A stretch of 64,000 nt of DNA from Leifsonia sp. Root4 (GCF_001425085.1 NZ_LMDN01000002.1:273796-337795); one strand, 5' to 3'. Positions 48,402 through 57,626 are shown, counted from the first letter of the stretch. Made by a program: numbers and translations. Notes: generated by a model not told the origin, from the sequence alone.

Positions 48402-49181
48402 ATGTCCAAGCGCATCGAAGTCAACGACCTCAACGTCTACTACAGCAAGTTCCTCGCCGTCGAAGATGTGACGCTCACCATCGAACCGCGCACCGTCACG
48501 GCCTTCATCGGGCCGTCCGGTTGTGGCAAGTCCACGTTCCTGCGCACCCTCAACCGCATGCACGAGGTCATCCCCGGCGCCCGCGTCGAGGGTGAGGTGC
48601 TGATCGACGGCAACAACCTCTACGGCCCCGGCGTCGACCCCGTGCTCGTGCGCCGCCAGGTCGGCATGGTGTTCCAGCGGCCGAACCCGTTCCCGACGAT
48701 GTCGATCGGCGACAACGTGCTGGCCGGCGTGAAGCTCAACAACACCCGCATGAGCAAGAGCGACGCCGACGACCTGATCGAGAAGTCGCTGCGCGGCGCC
48801 AACCTCTGGAACGAGGTGAAGGACCGGCTGGCCCTGCCCGGCTCCGGACTCTCCGGCGGTCAGCAGCAGCGTCTCTGCATCGCCCGCGCGATCGCCGTCG
48901 AGCCCGACGTGCTGCTGATGGACGAGCCGTGCTCCGCCCTCGACCCGATCTCGACGCTCGCCATCGAGGACCTCATCGAGGAGCTCAAGCAGGACTACAC
49001 GATCGTGATCGTGACCCACAACATGCAGCAGGCTTCCCGCGTCTCCGACCGCACCGCCTTCTTCAACATCGCCGGCACCGGCAAGCCGGGCAAGCTCATC
49101 GAGTACAACGACACCACATCGATCTTCTCGAACCCGAGCGTGCAGGCAACCGAGGACTACGTCTCCGGCCGCTTCGGGTAA
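48402..49181 (+). CDS. pstB: Phosphate ABC transporter ATPase PstB
   Basis: A 259-residue ATPase: Walker [11 protein letters not shown]-loop VFQRPNPFP (PstB-specific), signature [16 protein letters not shown], Walker [15 protein letters not shown]-loop VTHNM. It powers PstSCA phosphate import. AAGGA lies 6 nt before ATG 48402. Last gene of the pst operon; an intrinsic terminator follows. Confidence 0.97.
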   Translation: MSKRIEVNDLNVYYSKFLAVEDVTLTIEPRTVTAFIGPSGCGKSTFLRTLNRMHEVIPGARVEGEVLIDGNNLYGPGVDPVLVRRQVGMVFQRPNPFPTMSIGDNVLAGVKLNNTRMSKSDADDLIEKSLRGANLWNEVKDRLALPGSGLSGGQQQRLCIARAIAVEPDVLLMDEPCSALDPISTLAIEDLIEELKQDYTIVIVTHNMQQASRVSDRTAFFNIAGTGKPGKLIEYNDTTSIFSNPSVQATEDYVSGRFG

Positions 49182-49201
49182 CGCAGGCGGGATGGTGTGC
49201 G

Positions 49202-49233
49202 AGGAGCGGATGCCGACGGCATCCGCTCCTTTC
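49202..49233 (+). terminator. pst operon terminator
   Basis: AGGAGCGGATGCC-GAC-GGCATCCGCTCCT followed by TTC: a 13-bp perfect stem 20 nt past the pstB stop, again built on the GGATGCC core. Confidence 0.85.
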
Positions 49234-49344
49234 ACGTTGCGCAGCCGGTGCCGCAATCCAATTCGGATGCCGCTCCGAACTCCTCCAGCAACACCACGAC
49301 AGTGCTCGGCGCTCGCGCCGTGCCACTCCTGAGGAGGAAACGAA

Positions 49345-49761
49345 ATGCGCACATCCCCGAACCGTCTGATCGGCACGATCTTCGGCGCCGTCTACCTGCT
49401 CATTGGCCTGCTGGGCTTCGCCGTGACCGGCGGCGTGGCCTTCTTCGCCACCGAGGGCGGGCTGCTGCTCGGCATCTTCGCCGTGAACCCGTTGCACAAC
49501 GTGGCGCACCTGCTGATCGGTGCCGCGCTGCTCATCGCCGGACTCGCCAGCATTCCGGCGGCGAAGACCACGAACATCGTGGTCGGGGCGGCGTATCTGC
49601 TGCTCGGCGTCGTCGGCTTCTTCATCGCCGGAACGGCCGCGAACATCCTCGCGCTCAACACGCCCGACCACTTCCTGCACCTGGCGAGCGCGATCGTGCT
49701 GCTGGGTGTCGGCCTCGCCGCCGACAAGGCGACGGCACCGAGCCGAAGCGCCCTGGCCTAG
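49345..49761 (+). CDS. DUF4383 membrane protein
   Basis: A 138-residue protein with four helices (about 8-30, 45-66, 75-97, 105-125). NPLHNVAHLLIGAALL and NTPDHFLHLASAIVLL are the His-containing motifs of DUF4383, an actinobacterial family of unknown function. AGGAGGAAACGAA precedes the ATG. Confidence 0.85.
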   Translation: MRTSPNRLIGTIFGAVYLLIGLLGFAVTGGVAFFATEGGLLLGIFAVNPLHNVAHLLIGAALLIAGLASIPAAKTTNIVVGAAYLLLGVVGFFIAGTAANILALNTPDHFLHLASAIVLLGVGLAADKATAPSRSALA

Positions 49762-49787
49762 CGGCTCAGCCGGCGGAGGACGGGCTC

Positions 49788-50465
49788 ATGAAGCCGTTCA
49801 TGGCGCAGTTCACGCGCAGTTGGCCCGCTCTTGCCGCGCTCGGCGCCGCACTGCTCTACGGGGCGGTCGGCGCCGGTGCGCTGGGGGCGGCTCCATCGGG
49901 TACCGATGGCGTTGTGCTCGCGATCACGCTTGGAGCGCTGTGGATCGTCGTGGCGGCGAGCCAGGCCGTGTTCGGCCTGGCCTCGCTGCACATCGGCAGA
50001 ATGCCGACCCCACCCATCAGTCTGGCGCTCTTCCTGCTGCCGACGTTGCTCTGGGCCGCACTGCTGCTCGGCGGGCTCGGCGCTCAGGCACCGCACCGGC
50101 ATGCGACATCCGGTAGCGCCGCCACCTCGCTGCTCGTGCAGAGTGACGCGGCGCCGCTGCCGTTCCTGCCGCTGCTGATCGCGTCGGCGCTCGGTCTCGG
50201 TGTCGCCGTGCAGAGCGCGCTCGCACTGCGTCGACGGGTCGGGAACGATCGCTCTCCATTCGCCGGCTCTGCCCGCGGCGACGCAACGGGCGGACGGTTC
50301 ACGCTCGGCCTCGTGGTCGGCTCGCTCGCCGTCTCCGCGCTCGTCACGCCGGGACTGGCCGCGACGGATGCCGGACGCCTGGCCGTTCCACACGGAACGC
50401 ACGCCGCCGGCTCCGCGGAGAGCGGTGCCGCGCTCAGTCCCTGGGCGACAGCAGGTACTCGGTGA
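49788..50465 (+). CDS. Hypothetical multi-helix membrane protein
   Basis: A 225-residue Ala/Leu-rich protein with about five transmembrane helices (about 13-34, 41-66, 74-97, 118-143, 170-190) and a polar tail. GGAGG lies 8 nt before ATG 49788. Its last 32 nt overlap the convergent pabC gene. No family recognised; 26 nt after the DUF4383 gene, likely co-transcribed. Confidence 0.72.
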   Translation: MKPFMAQFTRSWPALAALGAALLYGAVGAGALGAAPSGTDGVVLAITLGALWIVVAASQAVFGLASLHIGRMPTPPISLALFLLPTLLWAALLLGGLGAQAPHRHATSGSAATSLLVQSDAAPLPFLPLLIASALGLGVAVQSALALRRRVGNDRSPFAGSARGDATGGRFTLGLVVGSLAVSALVTPGLAATDAGRLAVPHGTHAAGSAESGAALSPWATAGTR

Positions 50466-51327
50466 ACAGCCTGGTCAGGGGCGCGTCGACGGGAAGCTGA
50501 CGCCCGTCGAGCTCGGTGATCGCCACGGCGAGCCGGATGCTCGAGACGAGCCAGACGGCATCCGCGTCGCGCAGTTCCTCGACACTGATGTCGCGGTAGC
50601 TGACGCTGTGCCCGTGCCGTTCGAGGTACTCGAACAGGCTGGTCTGGGTCGTGCCGTGCAGGATGGCGCCGCTCGGGGCCGGAGTCGAGAAGACGCCGTT
50701 GTGGCGGAGGATCACCGAGGAGGTCGGGCCCTCCATCACGTAGCCGTCACTCGTGACGAAGATCGTGTCGTCGGCACCGCGCCGGTGCGCCTCGCGCAGG
50801 GCGGCCATGTTCACCGCGTAGCTGAGGGTCTTGGCGCCGAGCAGCAGCCAGGGCGCCCTCTCGGCGACGCCGCGGTCGTAGCCGCGGTCGAGTGTGATCA
50901 CGCGCACACCGCTCTCGCGCACGGCGCTGAAATCGGTGGCGGCGCTCGCGTGCAGCCACGCGGTCGGGCTCGGACCGTTCTCGACGCCGCGGCTCAGCAC
51001 GAGCTTGATCGCCAGCTCGCCCTGGTGCGGAACCTGGGCGACGGCCGCCGAGATCGCGGCCGACCACTGCGCCAGATTCGGCAGCGGCAGGTCACAGATC
51101 TGGGCCGAGCGGGCGAGCCGGGCCAGGTGCGGCTGCACCTCCTGGGCGTGACCGTCGACGACGGAGAGCGTCTCGAAGACGCCGTCACCCCGCTGGGTGC
51201 TGAGCTCGCTCACCCGGAGCGCCGGCTCCGAGGAGTCGATCTCTGTGAATGTCTCGGCGAACCACGAGCCGTCGTCGGGAGCGTCGGCGGCCAGTGGGTT
51301 GATCAGGAGTGTGTACGGCAGCGGCAT
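50434..51327 (-). CDS. pabC: Aminotransferase class IV, aminodeoxychorismate lyase-like
   Basis: A 297-residue PLP enzyme of fold type IV. RGDGVFETLSVVDG near the N-terminus, the Schiff-base Lys in LLLGAKTLSYAVNMAALREA, and EGPTSSVIL (phosphate-binding) are present. Aminodeoxychorismate lyase making p-aminobenzoate for folate is the most likely role; D-amino-acid or branched-chain aminotransferase activity cannot be excluded from sequence alone. pabB/pabA are not here. Confidence 0.83.
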   Translation of the reverse strand: MPLPYTLLINPLAADAPDDGSWFAETFTEIDSSEPALRVSELSTQRGDGVFETLSVVDGHAQEVQPHLARLARSAQICDLPLPNLAQWSAAISAAVAQVPHQGELAIKLVLSRGVENGPSPTAWLHASAATDFSAVRESGVRVITLDRGYDRGVAERAPWLLLGAKTLSYAVNMAALREAHRRGADDTIFVTSDGYVMEGPTSSVILRHNGVFSTPAPSGAILHGTTQTSLFEYLERHGHSVSYRDISVEELRDADAVWLVSSIRLAVAITELDGRQLPVDAPLTRLFTEYLLSPRD

Positions 51328-51353
51328 GTCTCGATGCTACGCCCGCCGAGCCA

Positions 51354-52169
51354 TCAGCTGGCGATCGCGACGATCGGATCGCTCGTCGGTGCGTCAGATC
51401 CCCCGCTGGGTTCGACGGTCACGCCGACGGTGTCGCCCGCGCTCATCTCGCCCTCGAGCACGTGCCACGTCGTCCCCTTGCTGCTGGCCTCGAAGGTTCC
51501 GGCCGAGACCGGGCCCTCTTCTCCGATGTACCAGAGCTGGTACGTCTGGCCCTCGGGAAGCGGGGCCAGCCCGTCGGCGAGCAGTGCAGAGCGGCCGAGC
51601 TCCCCCGACCAGACGAGCGTCGCGGTGCCGCCGCCGGCGACCTCTGCTGCTGCTCGCTGCGAGTCGGGCGCCGCCGCGATGGCGGCAAGCTCCTCTGCCT
51701 GGCTCGGGTTGCTTGGCGGGGTGGAGTCGCTGAGGTTTCCGATGGCGAGGCCGCCGAAGAACAGCGCGGATGCCGCGGCGACCGCGAGCAGCGCGCCGAC
51801 GGGTCGCCGCCACCGCGCGCTGGCGCGGCGCTCAGCCGGGCCCGGCTCCTCGCTGACAGTCGGGGCGGGAGGAGCGGGCGCCGGTGCCGCGGGAAGCCGC
51901 AGGGTCGGCGAGGCGGCGGTCACGGCATCCGCCCCGCCATCCGCGTCGCCGGCGGCTGGCAGCTGCGGGGTCAGCGCGATGCGCGCCATCAGTTCGTCGC
52001 GCAGGGAGGCCGGCGGCTGCACCGGCGTCGTCGCGAGGCCGAGCTGGGCTGCGGTCTCGCTGAACTCGTTGACGGCGTCGCCTGCGCTCTGCTCGCCGGA
52101 GTCGTGGTCATCGGTGGCGTGCAGGGCCTCAGATGCCGCACGGCTGAGGCTGTCGTCGCGTTCGCTCAT
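51354..52169 (-). CDS. rskA: Anti-sigma factor RskA
   Basis: A 271-residue membrane anti-sigma factor. The N-terminal part (about 1-70) is cytoplasmic and acidic with an FSETAAQLGLATTPVQPPASLRDELMARI helix; a Pro/Ala linker leads to one transmembrane helix (about 123-143); the extracytoplasmic RskA_C domain contains GQTYQLWYIGEEGPVSAGTFEA. No zinc-binding HxxxCxxC is seen. ATG 52169 overlaps the sigK stop (ATGA), so the pair is coupled. Confidence 0.92.
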   Translation of the reverse strand: MSERDDSLSRAASEALHATDDHDSGEQSAGDAVNEFSETAAQLGLATTPVQPPASLRDELMARIALTPQLPAAGDADGGADAVTAASPTLRLPAAPAPAPPAPTVSEEPGPAERRASARWRRPVGALLAVAAASALFFGGLAIGNLSDSTPPSNPSQAEELAAIAAAPDSQRAAAEVAGGGTATLVWSGELGRSALLADGLAPLPEGQTYQLWYIGEEGPVSAGTFEASSKGTTWHVLEGEMSAGDTVGVTVEPSGGSDAPTSDPIVAIAS

Positions 52170-52759
52170 GCGTTCACCCCCAATTCGTCGCGGAGCCGGA
52201 TCATGCCATCGCGCAGGCGCGTCTTGACCGTTCCGAGCGGCACGTCGAGATGGTGCGCGAGCTCGCTGTGCGTGAGTCCCCCGTAGTAGGCCAGGCTCAC
52301 CGCCTCGCGCTGCAGCTCAGTCAATCGGGTCATTGCCCTCGCCACCCTTTCATGCTCGATCGTGATCTCCACTGTTTCGGCGACGTCGTCGTAGGCCACC
52401 GTCAGGTCTCTGCGACCGATGCGCTGATCGCGGTCGCGGCCAGCCTGTGATGCCCTGATGCGATCGACGGCCCGGCGGTGCGCCATCGTCATCATCCACG
52501 ACATCGCGCCGCCGCGAGTCGCATCGAAACGGGGCGCGGTCTGCCAGATCTCCAGGAACACCTCCTGGGTCACCTCCTCCGACTGCGCGTGATCGATGAG
52601 GAGCCTGCGCACGAGTCCGAAGATGCGCGCGGATGTCAGATCGTAGAGTTCGCCGAAAGCGAGCTGGTCGCCAGCTGCGACCCGCTCCAGCGCTGCAGCG
52701 AGTTCGGCGTTGCCTGCCGAATTCTGCGTCACGGGATTCTCGCTCACGGCACCAAGCAT
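52166..52759 (-). CDS. sigK: ECF sigma factor SigK
   Basis: A 197-residue extracytoplasmic-function sigma factor. Region 2: AFGELYDLTSARIFGLVRRLLIDHAQSEEVTQEVFLEIWQ; region 4: LTELQREAVSLAYYGGLTHSELAHHLDVPLGTVKTRLRDGM. Sequence and partner agree with the mycobacterial SigK-RskA pair. ATG 52759 and GTG 52747 are both possible starts. The upstream DNA has a 16-bp tandem repeat. Confidence 0.93.
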   Translation of the reverse strand: MLGAVSENPVTQNSAGNAELAAALERVAAGDQLAFGELYDLTSARIFGLVRRLLIDHAQSEEVTQEVFLEIWQTAPRFDATRGGAMSWMMTMAHRRAVDRIRASQAGRDRDQRIGRRDLTVAYDDVAETVEITIEHERVARAMTRLTELQREAVSLAYYGGLTHSELAHHLDVPLGTVKTRLRDGMIRLRDELGVNA

Positions 52760-52794
52760 GCCAGCAGTTCTCCCGTCCCGCGCAATCCGTTGGC

Positions 52795-52841
52795 CTGCAC
52801 CGTGTTCGTCTGCACCGTGTTTCGTCTGCACTGTGTTTCGT
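52795..52841. repeat. Tandem 16-bp repeat upstream of sigK
   Basis: Three units of CTGCACCGTGTTTCGT: 52795-52809 (one base shorter), 52810-52825 and 52826-52841 (one change), then a fourth CTGCA start. It lies 36-82 nt upstream of the sigK start, where an operator or promoter is expected. Confidence 0.8.
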
Positions 52842-52890
52842 CTGCAGGGGGTTCGACGCGGGAGACGGATCGGATTGCCCGGTGGGCGCG

Positions 52891-52975
52891 AAAAAGCCGG
52901 GCCGCAGAACGCCTCTCGGCGCGAGGCCGCTCGGAGCGGCTAATTTTGGAGCCCGGGGTTACTGCGGCCCGGCCA
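52891..52975 (-). ncRNA. Candidate small RNA or complex terminator
   Basis: On the minus strand a -10-like TACAAT (52987-52982) precedes GCCGGGCCGCAG (52973-52962), which pairs perfectly with CTGCGGCCCGGC (52907-52896) and runs into TTTTT. The enclosed 54 nt hold two hairpins: GCCGCT-CCG-AGCGGC and GCCTC-N7-GAGGC. This is a three-way-junction RNA of about 85 nt with a terminator end. The -35 region is poor. It could instead be only the terminator of the gene at 53033. Confidence 0.45.
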
Positions 52976-53032
52976 GAATCCATTGTAAACGATGCATCTG
53001 GGCACAGGCGCTCTCCCGAGCGGATCCCCGGG

Positions 53033-53662
53033 CTAGTCCAGCGAGTGGGTGCGCCAGAGGCGGGCGCACGCCGTGAGCTCGCCCCCCATCTCGGTGAAGC
53101 GAAGCGCGCGGCGCGTTAACTCGGCGGCACGCTCCGGCTCTGCGGCATCCGCATCGTCGGCCAGGCTCGTCGCACCGGCCGACATCACGCGGCAGAATGC
53201 GGCGGCCCGGTCGAGCGCGACGGCGAAGTCGCCGGTGTAGATGCCGCGGAGGATGGCGTCGGCGAGCACGATGATCTCGTCCGGGCCGGTCGGGTGGGCG
53301 GCGCCGGCCACGACGGGGTCGATGGTGCGTGCAACCTCGACGCCGCGCTGGAACAGGAAGCTGGTGCCGGTCGGATCCTGCCGGATCAGCATCCGGAGCA
53401 GGTAGATCCGCCAGAGCGCGCCGGGCAGGCTGCGGGGCGTCGCACGCGACCAGAGCTCGGCGACCGCGTCGATGCCGTTCTCGTCGGTGTAGGCGACGAG
53501 GCGCTCGACCACCTCGGGATCGGGGTCGGACCGCACCCGCGAGAGCAGGGCGTTCGCCGTCTCGTGCGCGACACGGCTGATCGTCGCCGGATCCTCACCG
53601 CCTTGGAAGGCCTCGAAGATGCGGTTCGGAAACTTCGTCGGCTTGTGGATGTGCTCTGCCAT
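53033..53662 (-). CDS. Conserved-looking helical protein, function unknown
   Basis: A 209-residue soluble, largely helical protein (KFPNRIFEAFQGGEDPATISRVAHETANALLSRVR; ALWRIYLLRMLIRQDP; IIVLADAILRGIYTGDFAVALDRAAAFCRVMSAG). No signal peptide, membrane segment or catalytic motif is apparent. Codon bias is that of a real gene. I do not recognise the family and assign no function. Confidence 0.8.
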   Translation of the reverse strand: MAEHIHKPTKFPNRIFEAFQGGEDPATISRVAHETANALLSRVRSDPDPEVVERLVAYTDENGIDAVAELWSRATPRSLPGALWRIYLLRMLIRQDPTGTSFLFQRGVEVARTIDPVVAGAAHPTGPDEIIVLADAILRGIYTGDFAVALDRAAAFCRVMSAGATSLADDADAAEPERAAELTRRALRFTEMGGELTACARLWRTHSLD

Positions 53663-53770
53663 GTCGTCTCCTCACGGTTTCGGGTGTCGCGACCGCCTCG
53701 TGCGAGTGCGGCGCGCCACTCCAACGTTACGCGCGAAAACTCTGCGCGTTCAGCCTGTACATTGGTACGT

Positions 53771-53847
53771 GCCCCTATAGCTCAGTTGGTTAGAGCAACA
53801 GACTTTTAATCTGTGGGTCCAGGGTTCGAGTCCCTGTGGGGGCACCA
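53771..53847 (+). tRNA. tRNA-Lys (anticodon TTT)
   Basis: Acceptor GCCCCTA/TGGGGGC, D-stem GCTC/GAGC, anticodon stem ACAGA/TCTGT with loop CTTTTAA, T-arm CAGGG-TTCGAGT-CCCTG, discriminator A and encoded CCA. Anticodon TTT reads AAA/AAG. Confidence 0.97.
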
Positions 53848-53875
53848 GTGCATGCGGATGCCGGGCTCCTCGCCG

Positions 53876-55039
53876 CTACTGCTCGATCGCCACCACGGCC
53901 GGCACGACGGCATCCGGGTCCTCTGTCTTCCGATCCTGTGCCGGGAAGACGACCTTCTGAATGATGATGATCGCCGAGGCCGCGACGGGGATCGCCACGA
54001 GGGCGCCGAGCACGCCGCCGATCGTGCCGCCTCCGACGGCCGCGATCACGACGATCGCGCCGGGAACGGCGACGGCCTTGTTCATGATGCGTGGGCTCAG
54101 CACATAGGCCTCGACCTGCATGTAGATCAGGTAGTAGATGGCCGCGACGAGCGCGGTCAGCGGCGAGGCGAAGAGGCAGATCAACGAGATGATGATCGCA
54201 CCGATCAGCGTTCCGACCATGGGGATCAACGAGCCGATGAAGGCGATCAGCGCGAGGAGCCCTGGCAGCGGTGCCCCGATGATCGTCAAGAAGATGAAGC
54301 TGAGCACGCCGTTGATGAGCGCCAGGCTGAACTGGCCGATCACGTATCGGCCCACGGCACCTGCGACGTCGTCGGTGAGCTCGGAGAATCCCTCGCGCTG
54401 GTAGGCCGGCACGAAGCGGGCCGCGATCTTCTTCATCGCCGGGAGCGCGGCCATGAAGTACAGCGTGAGGATCATGACGATCGTGACGCCGGTCAGCCCG
54501 CCGGCGATACCCGCTCCGACCGCGACGATTCCGCCGCCGATGGAGGCGAGGTTCTTCGGGTCCTGGAAGAACTGCAGCACAGACTCTGTGGCGTCCTTGA
54601 ACTGGCTGCCGTACTGGGCGACGACGTCGTTGTACCAGTCGCTGTGCGTGAAGTCATCGACCATCTGCGGGGCGTCTTCGATGAGCTTCGTCGCCTGATC
54701 CACGACCACGGGCACGATCGCCAGCACGATGCCGGCGAAGGCGAGGAGCACACCGCCGACCACGATCGCGATCGCGCCGGGGCGCGGCAGCTTGCGTTCC
54801 AGCAATTGGACGAGCGGGTCGAGGCCGAGCGAGAGGAAGAGTGCGAGGCCGATGTAGACGAGCACCGTGGAGAGTTGCCCGACGACGCTGCCGATGAGCA
54901 GCGCGAGCAGCACGCCGAGGGTACCGACGAATCCGATCGTGAACGGGTGGATTTTCGCGATGCCGCTCGGCTTCGCTGCACTCGGCTTCGCCACGCTCCC
55001 CTCGCTCCGACGTTCGGTGGTGGTTTCGCGTTTGCGCAT
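53876..55039 (-). CDS. AI-2E family transporter
   Basis: A 387-residue membrane protein of the AI-2 exporter-like (UPF0118/PerM) family. Helices cluster at about 33-75, then a soluble stretch (about 110-165) and further helices from 175; conserved pieces are LGLALFLSLGLDPLVQLLE, IGQFSLALINGVLSF and GSLIPMVGTLIGAII. Members export autoinducer-2 or act as Na+/H+ antiporters; which applies is unknown. GGGAGG is 6 nt before ATG 55039. Confidence 0.9.
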   Translation of the reverse strand: MRKRETTTERRSEGSVAKPSAAKPSGIAKIHPFTIGFVGTLGVLLALLIGSVVGQLSTVLVYIGLALFLSLGLDPLVQLLERKLPRPGAIAIVVGGVLLAFAGIVLAIVPVVVDQATKLIEDAPQMVDDFTHSDWYNDVVAQYGSQFKDATESVLQFFQDPKNLASIGGGIVAVGAGIAGGLTGVTIVMILTLYFMAALPAMKKIAARFVPAYQREGFSELTDDVAGAVGRYVIGQFSLALINGVLSFIFLTIIGAPLPGLLALIAFIGSLIPMVGTLIGAIIISLICLFASPLTALVAAIYYLIYMQVEAYVLSPRIMNKAVAVPGAIVVIAAVGGGTIGGVLGALVAIPVAASAIIIIQKVVFPAQDRKTEDPDAVVPAVVAIEQ

Positions 55040-55190
55040 CGTGGCCTCCCGGATGGGCGAGAGCGGCGCGACGCACCGCTTCACTGTGTCCTGCTTACAC
55101 CCCGCCGCGTGCTTCGCGGGGAACTCCGATTCTATGTCGCACCGATTCCCTCTCCGGAAGCGGCGTGCGGCGCGGCAATAGGCTGGAGAC

Positions 55191-56294
55191 ATGACTGCTC
55201 TTCCCGCCGTGCGCGGCGCACACCTCGTCGGCTCGATCAACCAGCCGACCGCGGCAGCGACCCTGCGGGTCGTCGCCGAGAACCTCGGCTCTGACATCGC
55301 CCGCATCCCCGACGGTGAGGTCGGCGAGCGCTACCACTGGATCCTGTTCCAGGGCTCGGCCTTCGACGCCGTCCATGGCCTCGCGCGCGTGCCGATCGAC
55401 CCGATCGTGATCGGCGGATTCGACGTGCGCCCGCTCACCCTCGACGGCACGGTTGCCGCGGAGGGCTTGGAGTTCGGCCCACTCGGCTACGCGGATGCAG
55501 CCATCGCCAGTTTCGCCGAGTTCTCCGCGCTGAAGGCTGCCGGCGTGATCGCGCCGGGCACCCGCTTCCAGGTGAGCGTGCCGAGCCCGCTCGCCGCGCT
55601 CTCCGTCTACGTCGTGCCGGCCGAGCGGCCACTCGTCTACCCGGCATACTCCACGGCGATCGTCCGCGAGATCGCCGAGATCACCGCCGCCATCCCCGCC
55701 GGGGAGCTGGCGATCCAGATCGACCTCGCCACCGAGTTCACCTACATCGAACAGGTCTCCGTCGGCGGCACCAAGCCCGTCGCGTGGTTCGCAGAGGCCG
55801 GGGTCGATTCATCGACCGCCGAGATCATCGTCGCCGCCGGCGCGTTGGCCGCCACGATCGCGAATGACGTGCCGGATGCCGTCGAACTCGGATTCCACCT
55901 CTGCTACGGCGACGTCGCCGAGAAGCACTTCGTCGAGCCGGCGGACACCGCGAATCTCGTCGCCCTCGCCAATGTGCTCGCGTCATCCGTGACCCGGCCC
56001 GTCAACTGGGTGCACCTGCCCGTGCCGATCGAGCGCGACGACACCGCATACGTGGCACCGCTGGCCGAGCTGGCGCTGCACCGGGAGACGACGTTGTTCC
56101 TCGGCCTCGTGCACCATGAAGACGGCGTCGAGGGCGCGAGCAGGCGGATCGCCGCCGTGCGACCGGTGCTGGCATCCGCGGGGATCACCGAGTTCGGCAT
56201 CGGCACCGAGTGCGGTTTCGGTCGCGGCCCGGCCGACCGCACCGCTCCCCTGTTGCGTCTGCACGCCGAGGTCATCGCCGCCGCGAACCTCTAG
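55191..56294 (+). CDS. MetE/UROD-like TIM-barrel protein
   Basis: A 367-residue soluble protein related in pattern to the C-terminal half of cobalamin-independent methionine synthase: GAHLVGSINQPTA and IPDGEVGERYHW at the start, QIDLATEF, then GFHLCYGD and the final FGIGTECGFGR, which place His, Cys and Cys where MetE binds zinc. The folate-binding N-terminal domain is absent. Methyl transfer using a zinc site is inferred; substrate unknown. It stands alone between AI-2E and DUF445 genes. Confidence 0.7.
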   Translation: MTALPAVRGAHLVGSINQPTAAATLRVVAENLGSDIARIPDGEVGERYHWILFQGSAFDAVHGLARVPIDPIVIGGFDVRPLTLDGTVAAEGLEFGPLGYADAAIASFAEFSALKAAGVIAPGTRFQVSVPSPLAALSVYVVPAERPLVYPAYSTAIVREIAEITAAIPAGELAIQIDLATEFTYIEQVSVGGTKPVAWFAEAGVDSSTAEIIVAAGALAATIANDVPDAVELGFHLCYGDVAEKHFVEPADTANLVALANVLASSVTRPVNWVHLPVPIERDDTAYVAPLAELALHRETTLFLGLVHHEDGVEGASRRIAAVRPVLASAGITEFGIGTECGFGRGPADRTAPLLRLHAEVIAAANL

Positions 56295-56330
56295 CGGGCT
56301 CGAGTCTTCGCGGAGGCCGGGCGCCAGCCG

Positions 56331-57626
56331 TCAGGCGAGCAGCGCGTGGATGCCGGTGGCGAGCGCGTAGATGCTGAGCCCGGCGAGCGCGCCGACGACC
56401 GTGCCGTTGATCCGGATGAACTGCAGGTCGCGGCCGACCATGAGCTCGATCTTCTCCGTGGTCTCGCTCGGGTCCCAGCGTTCGACGGTCTCGGTGATCA
56501 CCCCGGCGATCTCGTGCCGATAGGTGCGCACGAGGTAGGCCGCGGCATCCGCGACCCAGCTGTTGACCTTCGCGGCGAGCCCGGGGTCGGCGAGCAGGCG
56601 TGCCCCCGTCTCGACGACCGCCGACTCGAGGCCGCGGCGGAGCTCGCTCTCGGGGTCTGCCAGCGATGCGGCCAGGCTCTCCTTGACCGACGCCCACGCC
56701 TCCCCGGCGAACTCACGTACGCGCGGGCTCTCCAGCAGCTCGAGCTTGATGCCCTCGACCCGCGCAATCATGGCCGGGTCGTGCTGCAGACTCGCGGCGA
56801 GGTCGGCAAGGTAGTCGTCGATGGCGAGTCGGATCGGGTGCCGCGGATCCGACTGCACGGCCTGCACCAGGCCGAGCACCTCGCGGTAGGCCTTGTCGTC
56901 GACGAAACGATCGACGAAACCGGGGATCCACCGCGGCAGGCGCTCTGACACGGCCTGCGAGAAGGCCTCCGGATGCTGCCGCAGCCACTCCTCCGCCTTG
57001 GCGAGGAGCGCCTCGACCGCCGGCCCCTGCTGCCCGGCGGCGACCAGCTGTTCGCCGACCCTGCCGATCGCCGGGGACCACTCCGGCTCGAACAGGTGCC
57101 GGGTGGCGAGCTTCTCGAGCAGGTCCTTCACGTCGTCGTCGCTCAACAGGGTGAGCACGCCCTGTGCCGCGACGGCCGCCTCAGCGCCGAAGCGGCGCGC
57201 GTTCGCCGGCTCGTGCAGCCAGCCGCCCAGCTTGCCCGCGATGTCGAGGCTCTCCAACTTGCCGAGCACGACCTCGTCGGAGAGGAAGTTGGTCTCGACG
57301 AATTCACCGAGGCTCGCCCCGATCTCGTCCTTGCGGTTCGGGATGATCGCCGTGTGCGGGATGCGCAGGCCGAGCGGGTAACGGAACAGGGCGGTCACGG
57401 CGAACCAGTCGGCGATCGCACCGACCATCGCGCCCTCGGCGGCCGCGCGCACGTAGCCGAGCCACGGGTACTGGTCCTGCAGGGCGAAGGACACTGTGAA
57501 GACCAGCGCCGCGATCAGCAGCAGGCTGGTGGCGAGCCGCTTCATGCCGCGGAGGGACTGGGCGCGGGCGGCATCCGCGGCCGAGAGCGATGCGCGCGCG
57601 TTCGGCGCTGGTGCAGTGTGTGCCAT
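56331..57626 (-). CDS. DUF445 family membrane-associated protein
   Basis: A 431-residue protein with N-terminal hydrophobic segments (about 30-50), the conserved EGAMVGAIADWFAVTALFRYPLGLRIPHTAIIPNRKDEIG motif, a long helical middle and a C-terminal helix (VVGALAGLSIYALATGIHAL) that returns to the membrane. This is the YheB/DUF445 pattern; function not established. Confidence 0.9.
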   Translation of the reverse strand: MAHTAPAPNARASLSAADAARAQSLRGMKRLATSLLLIAALVFTVSFALQDQYPWLGYVRAAAEGAMVGAIADWFAVTALFRYPLGLRIPHTAIIPNRKDEIGASLGEFVETNFLSDEVVLGKLESLDIAGKLGGWLHEPANARRFGAEAAVAAQGVLTLLSDDDVKDLLEKLATRHLFEPEWSPAIGRVGEQLVAAGQQGPAVEALLAKAEEWLRQHPEAFSQAVSERLPRWIPGFVDRFVDDKAYREVLGLVQAVQSDPRHPIRLAIDDYLADLAASLQHDPAMIARVEGIKLELLESPRVREFAGEAWASVKESLAASLADPESELRRGLESAVVETGARLLADPGLAAKVNSWVADAAAYLVRTYRHEIAGVITETVERWDPSETTEKIELMVGRDLQFIRINGTVVGALAGLSIYALATGIHALLA

